Assembly: GCF_039962115.1 (NCBI RefSeq)
Contig: NZ_JAMPKJ010000001.1
Coordinates: forward strand, 186,001 to 250,000
Reading direction: 5' to 3'
Origin: Funiculus sociatus GB2-C1
Lineage (GTDB): Bacteria; Cyanobacteriota; Cyanobacteriia; Cyanobacteriales; FACHB-T130
Length of the DNA: 64,000 nt
Made by a program: the position numbers and the translations under genes. Of this stretch, positions 43,266 to 52,151 are shown in pieces. Position 1 is the stretch's first letter, and the number at the start of each line of letters is the position of its first letter. The notes beneath the pieces were generated by a model. The model did no database searches and was not told where the DNA came from. It was given only the letters and a program-made list of their open reading frames with translations.

Positions 43266-44141
43266 ATGTCTTCTAGGACTGCAAATTTATCCAGGTTTGG
43301 GCTTTCGATTGCGGTAGCCGGATTCGTAGGCTTCCTGATGGTGGGTTGTGGCAACCCACAGGCTGATGCCAAAAAGTATGTAGACTCAGGAAATGCTCTT
43401 GTTGAGCAAGGCAAATTATCGGAAGCGATCGCTGACTACAATAAAGCAGTCGAAATTAATCCCAAAGATGCAGAAACTTACGATAAATTGGGAACTGCTT
43501 TGGTTCAAGAAAATAAGTTACCAGAAGCTACAGAAGCTTTCAAAAAAGCTATTGAAGCAAATCCAAAAAAAATAGAATTGTATAGTAAATTGGCATTGAT
43601 TCAGGTCAATCAAAAGAAATTAGATGAGGCATCGGACACTTTTCAAAAAGCCATTGAAGTTGACCCTAAAAATGCAAAACTTTATAATAATTTAGGATTT
43701 ATTCAAGTCAACCAAAAAAAAATACCTGAAGCAACTGATTCTTTCAAAAAATCCCTAGCAATTGACCCGAATAATGCCAAAACTCACAAAGACTTGGGAG
43801 TTGCTTTAGGTGTGCAAAACAATTTAAAGGAAGCAACTGCTGCTTTTAAAAAATCAATTGAACTTGACCCAAAAAGTGCGGATGCACACTACTTTTTGGG
43901 GATTGCTTTAGTCAAACAAGGAAATTTGCCTGAGGGAGTTGCGTCTCTGAAAAAGGCGACGGAAATTGAGCCTAAAGCAGCACAAGCTTACTTTAACTTA
44001 GGGGTGGCTTTAGATCAACAAGGTAAGAAATCTGAGTCAATAGCAGCTATTAAAAAGGCTAGAGATTTACTCAGAGAGCAAGGCAGAACTCAGGACGCTG
44101 ACAAGATCGATGAAGGATTGAAGGCGATGGGACAGAAGTAA
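43266..44141 (+). CDS. TPR-repeat lipoprotein
   Basis: 291 residues from ATG 43266, preferred over an upstream TTG because it starts directly before the signal sequence. The signal peptide ends in a lipobox VGC (LMVGCGNPQ), so it is a membrane-attached periplasmic protein. Seven tetratricopeptide repeats follow of 34 residues each: AIADYNKAVEINPKDAETYD, ATEAFKKAIEANPKKIELYS and so on, ending with an amphipathic helix. TPR proteins bind partners; none can be named. The repeats are partly homogenised. Confidence 0.85.
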   Translation: MSSRTANLSRFGLSIAVAGFVGFLMVGCGNPQADAKKYVDSGNALVEQGKLSEAIADYNKAVEINPKDAETYDKLGTALVQENKLPEATEAFKKAIEANPKKIELYSKLALIQVNQKKLDEASDTFQKAIEVDPKNAKLYNNLGFIQVNQKKIPEATDSFKKSLAIDPNNAKTHKDLGVALGVQNNLKEATAAFKKSIELDPKSADAHYFLGIALVKQGNLPEGVASLKKATEIEPKAAQAYFNLGVALDQQGKKSESIAAIKKARDLLREQGRTQDADKIDEGLKAMGQK

Positions 44142-44254
44142 AAAGCCTGTGAGATAAAAGGTAATAAAAACTGGAAGATAGTCTTGGGAGACACGGACAA
44201 AAAGGGTTGCTTTCTTTGTCCGTGTCTCCCCAATCCCCAATCCCCGATTAGCAA

Positions 44255-44704
44255 ATGACGATTTACTTTTACAAAGTTGACGATCCATATGGATGTTTTT
44301 CCAACTTTTCTCCTCATTGCATTCATCTGCTGGGGCAAGACTGGGCGACGGTAGAGCATTACTATCAAGCGCAAAAATTTGTTGGCACCAAGGATGAAGC
44401 TTTAATTTTAGATATTGCCAGCGCCAAGACACCAATGGAAGCTGCAACACTGGGACGCGATCGCACTCGCCACATCCGTCCTGACTGGGAAAGCCTGAAA
44501 ACTGAGATTATGCACGAAGCTGTGCTTATTAAGTTTCTCACCCATTTAGATATTCAGTCTATTTTGCTTTCTACAGGCGATCGCTTACTTGTCGAAGATT
44601 CCCAAATTGATTATTACTGGGGCTGCGGTAAAGATAAAACTGGTCACAATCATCTAGGCAAAATTCTGATGAGCGTCCGCCAAGAAATTCGGCAACGTTT
44701 GTAA
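44255..44704 (+). CDS. NADAR-family N-glycosidase-like protein (YbiA-type)
   Basis: 149 residues, full length. NADAR hallmarks: CFSNFSPHCI, WATVEHYYQAQKF, the central RDRTRHIRPDWESLK, and the C-terminal DYYWGCGKDKTGHNHLGKIL. Family members remove ADP-ribose from modified bases or process riboflavin intermediates (YbiA). In phages and defence-related loci they act as ADP-ribosylation hydrolases. No associated ADP-ribosyltransferase (DarT) lies in the window, so housekeeping is more likely. Independent gene after the TPR lipoprotein. Confidence 0.9.
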   Translation: MTIYFYKVDDPYGCFSNFSPHCIHLLGQDWATVEHYYQAQKFVGTKDEALILDIASAKTPMEAATLGRDRTRHIRPDWESLKTEIMHEAVLIKFLTHLDIQSILLSTGDRLLVEDSQIDYYWGCGKDKTGHNHLGKILMSVRQEIRQRL

Positions 44705-44995
44705 AAAAGGTTTTTTAAAAATATAAATATTGCAATCTAGATTTTTCTTTAGAACAATACTAACTATTTATTTTTATCTATAATTTTCCTGTCTTCGCCA
44801 GTAATTATTGTATTTTACTTTAGATGTAGCTATCTTACCAGGACTTTATTAAAATATATTAATGTTCCGTTTAATCTTAAATTTTTGATAATTTCAATAG
44901 TTTTACGAATGTGCTAAGGCGCTTTTAATGCACAAAATAGACATATACGACCAAAAGAAAACATTAAAAAATAATAGGCGTGGTGGATAAAGCGA

Positions 44996-47900
44996 ATGGA
45001 ACTCAGTAATAATACGCAGAATATGCCCTCAAAAATAGAACAAGAAGGGTTACTGCATCGAATCACGAACCGGATTCGGCAATCTCTAGAATTGCAAGAG
45101 ATATTAATATCAACAGTCGCCGAGATACGTTCATTTCTAGAAACCGATAGAGTCAAAGTTTATCAGTTTCATGCTGATGGTAGCGGGCAAGTTATTGCTG
45201 AGTCGATTTATAACAACCACCTGCCGTCCCTGCTGGGGTTGAATTTTCCAGCGGATGACATTCCTCCCCACGCCCGCGAAATGTTTATCAAAGCCAGAGG
45301 GCGTTCAATTGTGGATCTTGCCACAGGGAAGATTGGGATCAGTCAACTGGATTGTCCCCAAACTGGTATTCCTTTGGAGACGCAAGGTTTTTACTATCGT
45401 GAAGTAGACCCTTGCCATATTGAATATCTCACAGCAATGGGGGTGCAGTCTTCCTTAGTGGTGCCGATTTTACAGTACGACGTACAAGCACACAAAGTAC
45501 AGCCGCAACTGTGGGGATTATTAGTGTCTCACAATGCCCAAACACGTACTTTTTCCGAAAGGGAACTGCAAATTGTGCAGTTAGTGGCGGATCAAGTTTC
45601 AATTGCGATCGCGCAGTCAAATCTCCTCAGAGGCGCTCGCGAACAAGCAATTATCGAAGCTAAGATTAACCGAGTAGCAACCCTGCTGCATACACTACCA
45701 TCGATTGAGGTACAACAAGCTCTCATAGAGACCGTTGCCGCCTTTAAGGGTTCCGGTGGCAGACTTTACATAGCCCCAGAAAACCCCAGCTTTGGAGGTA
45801 AACAGTTTACCTGCGGCGCTCAGCCGATGCTAGTAGGACTCAAGAAAGATTGCCTGCTCGAAGAGAGTCTTGTATGGCAGCAATACTTTAAATTACAAGA
45901 TACTACCTGCAATAGCCCGGTAGCAATTAGGGATATATATAAAGAACCGGGGCTGCGAGTGCTAGCAGCAGCATTCCGCCCAACAAAGATTCGAGGCATG
46001 ATCGTTATACCCCTGGAGTATCGTCAGGAGTTTCTCGGTTACTTAAGCGTATTTCGAGATGAAATTGAAACAGAAACTTTGTGGGCGGGACGTTTTGATT
46101 CCGATGAGCGACAGTGGCAACCCCGGAACTCGTTTGAAGCTTGGGTAGAGCTGAAAAAAGGTCAAGCTTGCGAGTGGACAAAAGAAGACATTGAACTGGC
46201 TGCTGCCTTAGCCAATCACTTTGCAATGGCAATTGAGCAGTATGAACTGTACAGGCAGGTAAAGACTCTGAATACCAACCTGGAGTGTCAGGTACAGGAG
46301 CGCACACAACAGTTGCAACAATCGTTGGATTTTGCCAAAGTCTTGAAGCAGGTTACAGATCAAATTCGTAGCACCCTCGACTTACAGACCATTCTAAAAA
46401 GCATCGTGCGAGAAGTCCGAGAATTGCTAACCACAGATCGAGTGGTGATTTACCAGTTCACCAGAGGCTACCAAGGGCAAGTGGTTGTAGAAGATGTGAA
46501 AGACAATGGCACCTCAATTCTGGGAGATATATATGACGATAAATGCTTTCCTTTAGACTACGCCTATCGGTACCAGAAGGGAAGAGTTCGGGCTATTAAC
46601 AACGTATTGGAGTCAGATTTAGACCCCTGTCATATAAAGTTTTTACAGAATATTCAAGTTCAAGCTAACTTAGTCGTGCCGATTAGGATGGGCGATCAGC
46701 TGTGGGGACTGCTCATTGCCCATGAGTGCTTTAAAACGAGGATTTGGCAGGAGGCTGAAATAGAGCTACTGCAACAGCTGGCGGATCAAGCAGCGATCGC
46801 TATTCAACAAGCCGAACTCTACCAACAAAGTCGTGCTGCTGCTGACATTGCCACCCAAAAAGCCCAACAACTAGAGCAAGCTGCCGAACAACAGGAAGCA
46901 TTATTTGCGGTTGTTACCAAAATTCGAGAATCCCTTGACCTGGAGACAATTTTCAAGGCAACAACTACTGAAGTTCGACAACTGCTAGAAGCCGACCGAG
47001 TAGCAGTATTTTGCTTATATTCAGCCTCTGGTTCGGAGGATGATGAATTTGTTTCAGAAGACGTGTTGCCAGAGTTTAAGCCTGTTTTAGGAACAAAAGT
47101 TTACGATCGTCATTTTTCCGAATACTATGCTCACCTCTATGAACAAGGTCGGATTCAGGTAGTTGATGACATCTACAACGCAGGCTTAAATGATTGTCAT
47201 ATCCAGCTTCTAGAGCAATTCCAAGTCCGAGCTAACTTGGTAGTGCCGCTCTTGAAAGGGGATTTACTGTGGGGACTGCTATGTATCCATCAATGCTCCC
47301 AACCCCGGCACTGGGATGCCTCCGCTATTGATTTTGTCAATCAGATTGCTGCTCAACTAGGCATAGCAATACAGCAAGCTGAACTCCTAACTCAAACCCA
47401 ACAGCAGACAGAACAACTTTCTTGTACTATCAAAGAACTACAGCAAACCCAAACTCAGCTGATTCAGACAGAAAAAATGTCAAGTTTGGGACAGCTGGTG
47501 GCGGGTGTAGCTCACGAAGTTAACAATCCAGTCAATTTCATTTACGGGAATCTGGCTCACGTTGGTGAGTACGCACAAGATTTGCTAGATTTGTTGCATC
47601 TCTACCAGCGGCGTTATCCCCATCCTGACTCTGAGATTCTCAAGCTGCAAGAGGAAATTGATTTAGAATTTCTGGCTGACGATTTACCCAAAATGCTTTC
47701 CTCGATGAAGGTTGGGGCGGATCGCATTCGGCAACTGGTGCTGTCGCTACGCAATTTCTCTCGCCTAGACCAAGCTGAAATGAAGCTGGTTGATATCCAT
47801 GAGGGTTTAGACAGTACGCTGTTAATCTTGCAACATCGACTTAAGGGGAAGGGTAACGTTCCCAGTATTGAGGTTGTGAAAAGCTATGGTGATTTGCCCT

Positions 47901-48298
47901 TAGTTGAGTGCTATGCTGGTCAGCTCAATCAAGTGTTTATGAACGTCATCAGCAATGCGATTGACGCTCTGGACATGGGGACTCTTGATGATTTGGGACT
48001 CGCAGAAGAGTCTGCCCAATCAGCAATCCCTACGATACAGATTAGTACCAAAGTGCGAAATGGCGATCGCGCAGTCATTCAGATTTCCGATAATGGTTCC
48101 GGAATGCCAGAAGGAGTGCGATCGCAAATCTTCAATCCCTTTTTTACCACTAAGCCAGTTGGTAAGGGAACAGGTTTGGGACTATCCATCAGCTATCAAA
48201 TTGTGGTGGAAAAACACGGCGGTGTCTTCCAGTGTTCTTCCCTACCAGGCAAAGGTACTCAGTTTTGGATTGAGATTCCCATCCAACAAGCAAATTAA
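44996..48298 (+). CDS. Photoreceptor histidine kinase: phytochrome GAF-PHY plus two cyanobacteriochrome GAF domains
   Basis: 1100 residues, cytoplasmic. GAF1 (about 20-210) has phytochrome features: [11 protein letters not shown] and a bilin-type Cys140 in [13 protein letters not shown]-like domain follows (about 225-420) with the tongue WAGRFDSDE and PRNSFEAW. There is no N-terminal PAS, as in Cph2-type phytochromes. GAF2 (about 445-610) has DKCF (Cys517, DXCF motif) and Cys545 in DPCHIKFL, the two cysteines of DXCF cyanobacteriochromes. GAF3 (about 640-800) has Cys734 in NDCHIQLL but DRHF at the DXCF position. The kinase has H box His840 in [12 protein letters not shown] box [12 protein letters not shown], and G boxes [12 protein letters not shown] and [11 protein letters not shown]. 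Up to three bilins seem possible. No response regulator adjoins it. Confidence 0.85.
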   Translation: MELSNNTQNMPSKIEQEGLLHRITNRIRQSLELQEILISTVAEIRSFLETDRVKVYQFHADGSGQVIAESIYNNHLPSLLGLNFPADDIPPHAREMFIKARGRSIVDLATGKIGISQLDCPQTGIPLETQGFYYREVDPCHIEYLTAMGVQSSLVVPILQYDVQAHKVQPQLWGLLVSHNAQTRTFSERELQIVQLVADQVSIAIAQSNLLRGAREQAIIEAKINRVATLLHTLPSIEVQQALIETVAAFKGSGGRLYIAPENPSFGGKQFTCGAQPMLVGLKKDCLLEESLVWQQYFKLQDTTCNSPVAIRDIYKEPGLRVLAAAFRPTKIRGMIVIPLEYRQEFLGYLSVFRDEIETETLWAGRFDSDERQWQPRNSFEAWVELKKGQACEWTKEDIELAAALANHFAMAIEQYELYRQVKTLNTNLECQVQERTQQLQQSLDFAKVLKQVTDQIRSTLDLQTILKSIVREVRELLTTDRVVIYQFTRGYQGQVVVEDVKDNGTSILGDIYDDKCFPLDYAYRYQKGRVRAINNVLESDLDPCHIKFLQNIQVQANLVVPIRMGDQLWGLLIAHECFKTRIWQEAEIELLQQLADQAAIAIQQAELYQQSRAAADIATQKAQQLEQAAEQQEALFAVVTKIRESLDLETIFKATTTEVRQLLEADRVAVFCLYSASGSEDDEFVSEDVLPEFKPVLGTKVYDRHFSEYYAHLYEQGRIQVVDDIYNAGLNDCHIQLLEQFQVRANLVVPLLKGDLLWGLLCIHQCSQPRHWDASAIDFVNQIAAQLGIAIQQAELLTQTQQQTEQLSCTIKELQQTQTQLIQTEKMSSLGQLVAGVAHEVNNPVNFIYGNLAHVGEYAQDLLDLLHLYQRRYPHPDSEILKLQEEIDLEFLADDLPKMLSSMKVGADRIRQLVLSLRNFSRLDQAEMKLVDIHEGLDSTLLILQHRLKGKGNVPSIEVVKSYGDLPLVECYAGQLNQVFMNVISNAIDALDMGTLDDLGLAEESAQSAIPTIQISTKVRNGDRAVIQISDNGSGMPEGVRSQIFNPFFTTKPVGKGTGLGLSISYQIVVEKHGGVFQCSSLPGKGTQFWIEIPIQQAN

Positions 48299-48304
48299 AA
48301 ATTT

Positions 48305-48338
48305 AGAGGGTCAGCATTTTAATAAACTGCTACCCTCT
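48305..48338 (+). terminator. Terminator of the photoreceptor kinase gene
   Basis: AGAGGGT (48305-48311) pairs with ACCCTCT (48332-48338), and AGCA pairs with TGCT inside; a GGTTTT run follows. It starts seven bases after the stop. Confidence 0.65.
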
Positions 48339-48455
48339 TAGGTTTTATAAACTCTGTTTGTGCAGAACCGATTAGCCCTATTCCTCAACTTATCGCGCTT
48401 CGGCGACTTCCGGCAAAAGTATCAAACAAGAGGCAAATTCGCCTTTAGCTAACTC

Positions 48456-48755
48456 TTAGGCGCTACCTGTGAAGCCAACTTCCGGAAATTTCGCCTGAGC
48501 GTCAGCTATAGAACGGCGTTTGCCTTCCTCTTGCCAGTAGTTAATTACTTCCGTGGCTTTGTTTAGAACCTCGACGCGCTCAACCTCAGAAATCCAGTGC
48601 TTGGCTTCCAGCTCATTTTTTAGCTGTTCCCAAGCATCGTTCCGAGGCCAGAAAAAGTAAGATGTTAGAGGGCTGGTGCCTTTGCCTACTACTTGGTCAA
48701 CGGCTAATGCAACGTTCTCTTCCAGCCAGAGAACCTTTAAAATAAACCTCGACAA
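48456..48755 (-). CDS. 30S ribosomal protein PSRP-3 (Ycf65)
   Basis: 99 residues, starting at TTG 48755 with GGAGG upstream at a good distance. The family is diagnostic: [40 protein letters not shown], then [16 protein letters not shown] and [12 protein letters not shown]-3 is a small-subunit ribosomal protein found in cyanobacteria and plastids. The next gene is divergent. The rare start codon suggests modest translation, odd for a ribosomal protein, but the ribosome-binding site is strong. Confidence 0.93.
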   Translation of the reverse strand: MSRFILKVLWLEENVALAVDQVVGKGTSPLTSYFFWPRNDAWEQLKNELEAKHWISEVERVEVLNKATEVINYWQEEGKRRSIADAQAKFPEVGFTGSA

Positions 48756-48857
48756 TCACACCTCCAGGGAAGTCCCAGCCTTGTTGAATACTGTACAAAC
48801 GACTATTCTACACCCTGGATATAGTGCATGAGCAAAAGATTATAAGGTGCGGTAAGA

Positions 48858-49727
48858 GTGGTGGAACAATCCAGTCCCAGTTTAGTTGTTTTTGATATTG
48901 ACGGTGTAGTGCGCGATGTCGGAGGATCTTACCGCAGAGCGCTTGCTGATACGGTGGAGCATTTTACTGGCGGTGCCTACCGACCGACTCCAGAGGATAT
49001 AGACAAGCTGAAGTTGGAAGGAATTTGGAATAATGATTGGGAAGCGTCGCAAGAGCTAGTTTGTCGATACTTTGAGGCTCAGGGGACAAAGCCATCCCAA
49101 GAGAGCGATACCGCAACGCGATCGCAACTCCAACTCAACTACGACACGCTGGTTGCCTTTTTCCAGTCTCGGTATCGAGGGACAGATCCAGAAAATTGGA
49201 CAGGTTATATCTGCGATGAACCGCTACTCATGCAGCCAAGTTATCTAGAGGAACTGACAGCAGCAGGAATACCTTGGGGCTTTTTTAGCGGTGCTACCCG
49301 TGGTTCAGCGACTTATGTTTTGAGCAAACGCTTGGGTTTGAAGTCGCCATTACTAATTGCGATGGAGGATGCTCCGGGAAAACCCGATCCTACAGGGCTG
49401 TTGGCAGCTGTACAACAGTTAGAACAGCAATTTTCCGTTAACCCCGACACGCCAGTTATTTATGTGGGGGATACGGTAGCTGATTTGTACACAGTAATAC
49501 AAGCACGTAAATGCGAAGCGGCTTCTAGTAAATCGCTTAAATCACAGCGGTGTTGGATTGGCGTGGGTATTTTGCCGCCACACGTTCAAAAAACCCAGGA
49601 ACAAAGTGATGCCTATGCTGATGCTCTTAAGGCTGCTGGCGCTGCGGCAATTTTCAGCAATGTGCAGCAATTAACTCCTGTGCAGATTCGGCAACTTGTA
49701 GATTCAGAAAGTAGTAGTAGGGTTTAA
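48858..49727 (+). CDS. HAD-superfamily hydrolase, subfamily IA, TIGR01548 type
   Basis: 289 residues starting at GTG 48858. The nucleophile motif is VVFDIDGVVRDVGGSYRRAL (the DxD), motif II is GFFSGATRG, and the C-terminal metal-binding motif is VIYVGDTVADLYTV. The DGVVRDVGGSYRRA block is typical of TIGR01548. Proteins of this group are sometimes tied to the histidine or imidazole-phosphate branch, but the substrate is unknown. Soluble and complete. Confidence 0.85.
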   Translation: MVEQSSPSLVVFDIDGVVRDVGGSYRRALADTVEHFTGGAYRPTPEDIDKLKLEGIWNNDWEASQELVCRYFEAQGTKPSQESDTATRSQLQLNYDTLVAFFQSRYRGTDPENWTGYICDEPLLMQPSYLEELTAAGIPWGFFSGATRGSATYVLSKRLGLKSPLLIAMEDAPGKPDPTGLLAAVQQLEQQFSVNPDTPVIYVGDTVADLYTVIQARKCEAASSKSLKSQRCWIGVGILPPHVQKTQEQSDAYADALKAAGAAAIFSNVQQLTPVQIRQLVDSESSSRV

Positions 49728-50151
49728 GCATCTAATTGAGTGGGCATCCTTGGGGCTGAAAAACTGGAAATGTCAGAGGATGTCTAAGAAGTGTCAAAAG
49801 TTGGCTTGAGCCCGCCCAGCCCTACTTTTCAAGGGGGAAGAATCAAGTCTTAGTCTCCCTTTTTTAGTGGGATGCAAGGGGGTTCACCCTCTAAGCGTCT
49901 CGATTATGACTTTTCAGACATCCTCTGAGTTTCACATTTGTTTAAGCCAGCATTTTAGCCGGGACAAGCTACTACAAATTACTGAAATTTCCAATTTTCA
50001 ATTAATCACTTACTTGTAGGTAACGGTTCTTACCTCATCCTAATGGGTGAGTAGTTAAGGTGAGATTAAATACACCTAACAGGGCGAAGGTGTACCTTGG
50101 CTTTCAAAACTACATTGGAAGAGTAGAAACACACCTCAAGGAACATCAATT
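49728..50151. mobile_element. Intergenic region with a 156-base miniature inverted-repeat element
   Basis: TCAGAGGATGTCT at 49773-49785 is the exact complement of AGACATCCTCTGA at 49916-49928 (13 bases). The ends extend imperfectly inward, and the core has no ORF. The internal words CCCTACTTTTCAAGGGGG and TTAGTGGGATGCAAGGGG are C/G-rich. It resembles the element at 54995-55137. The rest of the gap probably holds the promoter for 50152. Confidence 0.6.
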
Positions 50152-50625
50152 ATGCAATCTGCAAAAGAGTTTGAAGCCATGACTCCCCAAGCTGCTGCCG
50201 CTAGTGCTATCCAAAAACCAGTTCTTCGCAGGGGTTCTCGCGGTTCCGCAGTGCTTGAATTGCAACAACTATTAGCACGCTGGGGATATTACGCCACTCC
50301 CTTTGATGAAGTCTTCGATGTGCCAGTAGAAAATGCCGTTAAAGCTTTCCAGCACCGCGTATTCTTAGTAGAGGATGGCATTGTTGGTGCTAAGACGTGG
50401 CAAGGTCTGTTCTCCGGCGCGCCCGTTGATATGCCTGTTCTACAGTTGGGAAGCCGTGGTGAGGCTGTCAAAACTGTTCAGAAAGTCCTACAGTTGAATT
50501 CTGATGGTATTTTTGGCCCGATTACCCAGAATGCTATTAAAACCTTCCAAACTTCTCGTAATTTGGTAGCTGACGGAATTGTTGGTTCTCGCACCTGGTT
50601 CGAGTTGAGCAAGTTGCCTCACTAA
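50152..50625 (+). CDS. Peptidoglycan-binding domain protein
   Basis: 157 residues with two PG_binding_1 units: residues 26-88 (RRGSRGSAVLELQQLLARWG to AFQHRVFLVEDGIVGAKTWQ) and 96-155 (LGSRGEAVKTVQKVLQLNSD to FQTSRNLVADGIVGSRTWFE). There is no signal peptide or catalytic domain, which is unusual for a cell-wall-binding protein; it may be exported by another route or work inside as a carbohydrate-binding module. A CAAGGA site precedes the ATG. Confidence 0.85.
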   Translation: MQSAKEFEAMTPQAAAASAIQKPVLRRGSRGSAVLELQQLLARWGYYATPFDEVFDVPVENAVKAFQHRVFLVEDGIVGAKTWQGLFSGAPVDMPVLQLGSRGEAVKTVQKVLQLNSDGIFGPITQNAIKTFQTSRNLVADGIVGSRTWFELSKLPH

Positions 50626-50726
50626 GGGGATTAGGGAGGAGGTGACTGGGGGAATTAGCGGAATTGTTTCTCCCCTGTCTTCCCGTCGCCCCCAACCCAA
50701 AACTGAATATGGAACTTTTACAGGTA

Positions 50727-50770
50727 GCGATCGCTCTATAACTATAAGGGCGATCGCGCTTTTATTTGTT
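50727..50770 (+). terminator. Weak hairpin from two HIP1 sites
   Basis: GCGATCGC at 50727-50734 and 50750-50757 pair around a 15-base loop, with CTTTTATTTG after. About 100 bases beyond the preceding stop, so only possible. Confidence 0.3.
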
Positions 50771-50923
50771 TATGAATCGGCTTTTTGTGTATCTATCTTT
50801 GGGCATAAAATCAGCACAATTTTTCCAGTACAGTTTTGCTGACCGCGTTTCCCCATGTATATTAGGAAACGACCAGAGAATTGATGTCTAACAATTCTTC
50901 CCGTTACTCGGTAATTAATTTTT

Positions 50924-51970
50924 ATGTTCTCTGCTCAAAAAACAAAAACGATTATTAGTGTTATGGGTGTGGTTGCCACAGCGATCGCTACTGGCGTTAT
51001 GATCCAACTTGGTGACATCAAGACACAAGCAGCCCCAACTGATACAGCTGTTTCAACAATTGCTGATTACTGGCGAAACGCTCAACTAGAACGCACCCTC
51101 AGAGGACATACCGATTGGGTAAACTCCGTCGTCATCACGCCTGATGGAAATAATGTACTCAGTGGCAGTTTTGACAACACAATCAGGATGTGGGATTTTT
51201 CCACAGGTCAGTTAATTCGCACATTTAGCGGACATCCCAAACCTGTTTATGCGATCGCTATCAGCCCAAATGGTCAATTAATTGCCAGTGGTTCTCAGGA
51301 CAACACAATTAAAATTTGGAATCTTGCCACTGGTGAGTTAATTCGCACCTTGAGGGGTCATGCTAGTTCAGTTTTTGGAGTTGCCTTCAGCCCCGATGGA
51401 CAAACCATCGCCAGCGGCAGTAAAGACGATACAATCAAAGTTTGGAATGTTGCTACTGGCGAACAAATTTACAGTCTCACAGGGCATAGAAATTGGGTTG
51501 AAGCTGTTGCTTTTAGTCCCGATGGACAAACCCTTGCTAGTGGATCTCAAGATAAAACCATTAAAATTTGGAATCTTGCTACTGGTCAATTAGTTGGCAG
51601 CCTAAGCGGTCATTCAAATACAATTAATTCTGTTGCCTTCAGTCCAGATGGACAGACCATCGCCAGTGGAGCTTTTGACAAAACGATCAGAATTTGGGAT
51701 CTTTCCAGACGTCGGCTGATTCGCACCGTTAGAGGGCATACAGACATGATTTATTCTGTTGCCTTCAGCCCCGATGGAGATACGCTTGCTAGTGGCTCTC
51801 AGGACAACACAATCAGAATTTGGGACTGGAAAACAGGGAGACAAATTAGCACTCTCTCAGGTGATACAAGCTCGATTTATTCGGTAGCTATCAGCCCGGA
51901 TGGAAAGTCTCTTGCCAGTGGTAGTTATGACAGAACTATTAAAATTTGGCGGACGCAGGGAATTAATTAA
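50924..51970 (+). CDS. Exported or membrane-anchored WD40 beta-propeller protein
   Basis: 348 residues. An N-terminal hydrophobic segment (VVATAIATGVMIQLG, about 14-30) suggests export or anchoring. Seven WD40 repeats (about 55-345) make one propeller: TLRGHTDWVNSVVITPDGNN, FSPDGQTIASGSKDDTIKVW, TLSGDTSSIYSVAISPDGKS. No enzymatic domain is present. It is probably a scaffold in the periplasm or on the cell surface. The repeats are more diverged than those of the protein at 28048-29466, so the two genes are not recent copies. Confidence 0.88.
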   Translation: MFSAQKTKTIISVMGVVATAIATGVMIQLGDIKTQAAPTDTAVSTIADYWRNAQLERTLRGHTDWVNSVVITPDGNNVLSGSFDNTIRMWDFSTGQLIRTFSGHPKPVYAIAISPNGQLIASGSQDNTIKIWNLATGELIRTLRGHASSVFGVAFSPDGQTIASGSKDDTIKVWNVATGEQIYSLTGHRNWVEAVAFSPDGQTLASGSQDKTIKIWNLATGQLVGSLSGHSNTINSVAFSPDGQTIASGAFDKTIRIWDLSRRRLIRTVRGHTDMIYSVAFSPDGDTLASGSQDNTIRIWDWKTGRQISTLSGDTSSIYSVAISPDGKSLASGSYDRTIKIWRTQGIN

Positions 51971-51991
51971 AAGGCAAAACTGAAGAATTAC

Positions 51992-52092
51992 AGCGTTTCT
52001 CAGTTGGGTGGAATATATCGCGGTTCTGACGTTCGGTCTCCCTTGGTAGGGACATGGCATTGCCATGTCCCTACAGATGTATTGCACCCAAC
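51992..52092. mobile_element. Small element with inverted ends and nested palindrome
   Basis: GTTGGGTGGAATATATC (52003-52019) and GATGTATTGCACCCAAC (52076-52092) are inverted repeats with two mismatches. Between them is a 29-base perfect palindrome (arms GTAGGGACATGGCA, 52046-52074). The left segment 51992-52033 recurs at 55242-55283 with three differences. It looks like a miniature inverted-repeat element of cyanobacterial type. Confidence 0.7.
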
Positions 52093-52151
52093 CCTTGAAT
52101 CGTTGTAGTAGTAGGTTGGGTAAGGTTCCAAGGGGCCAGCCTACTAGCTTT

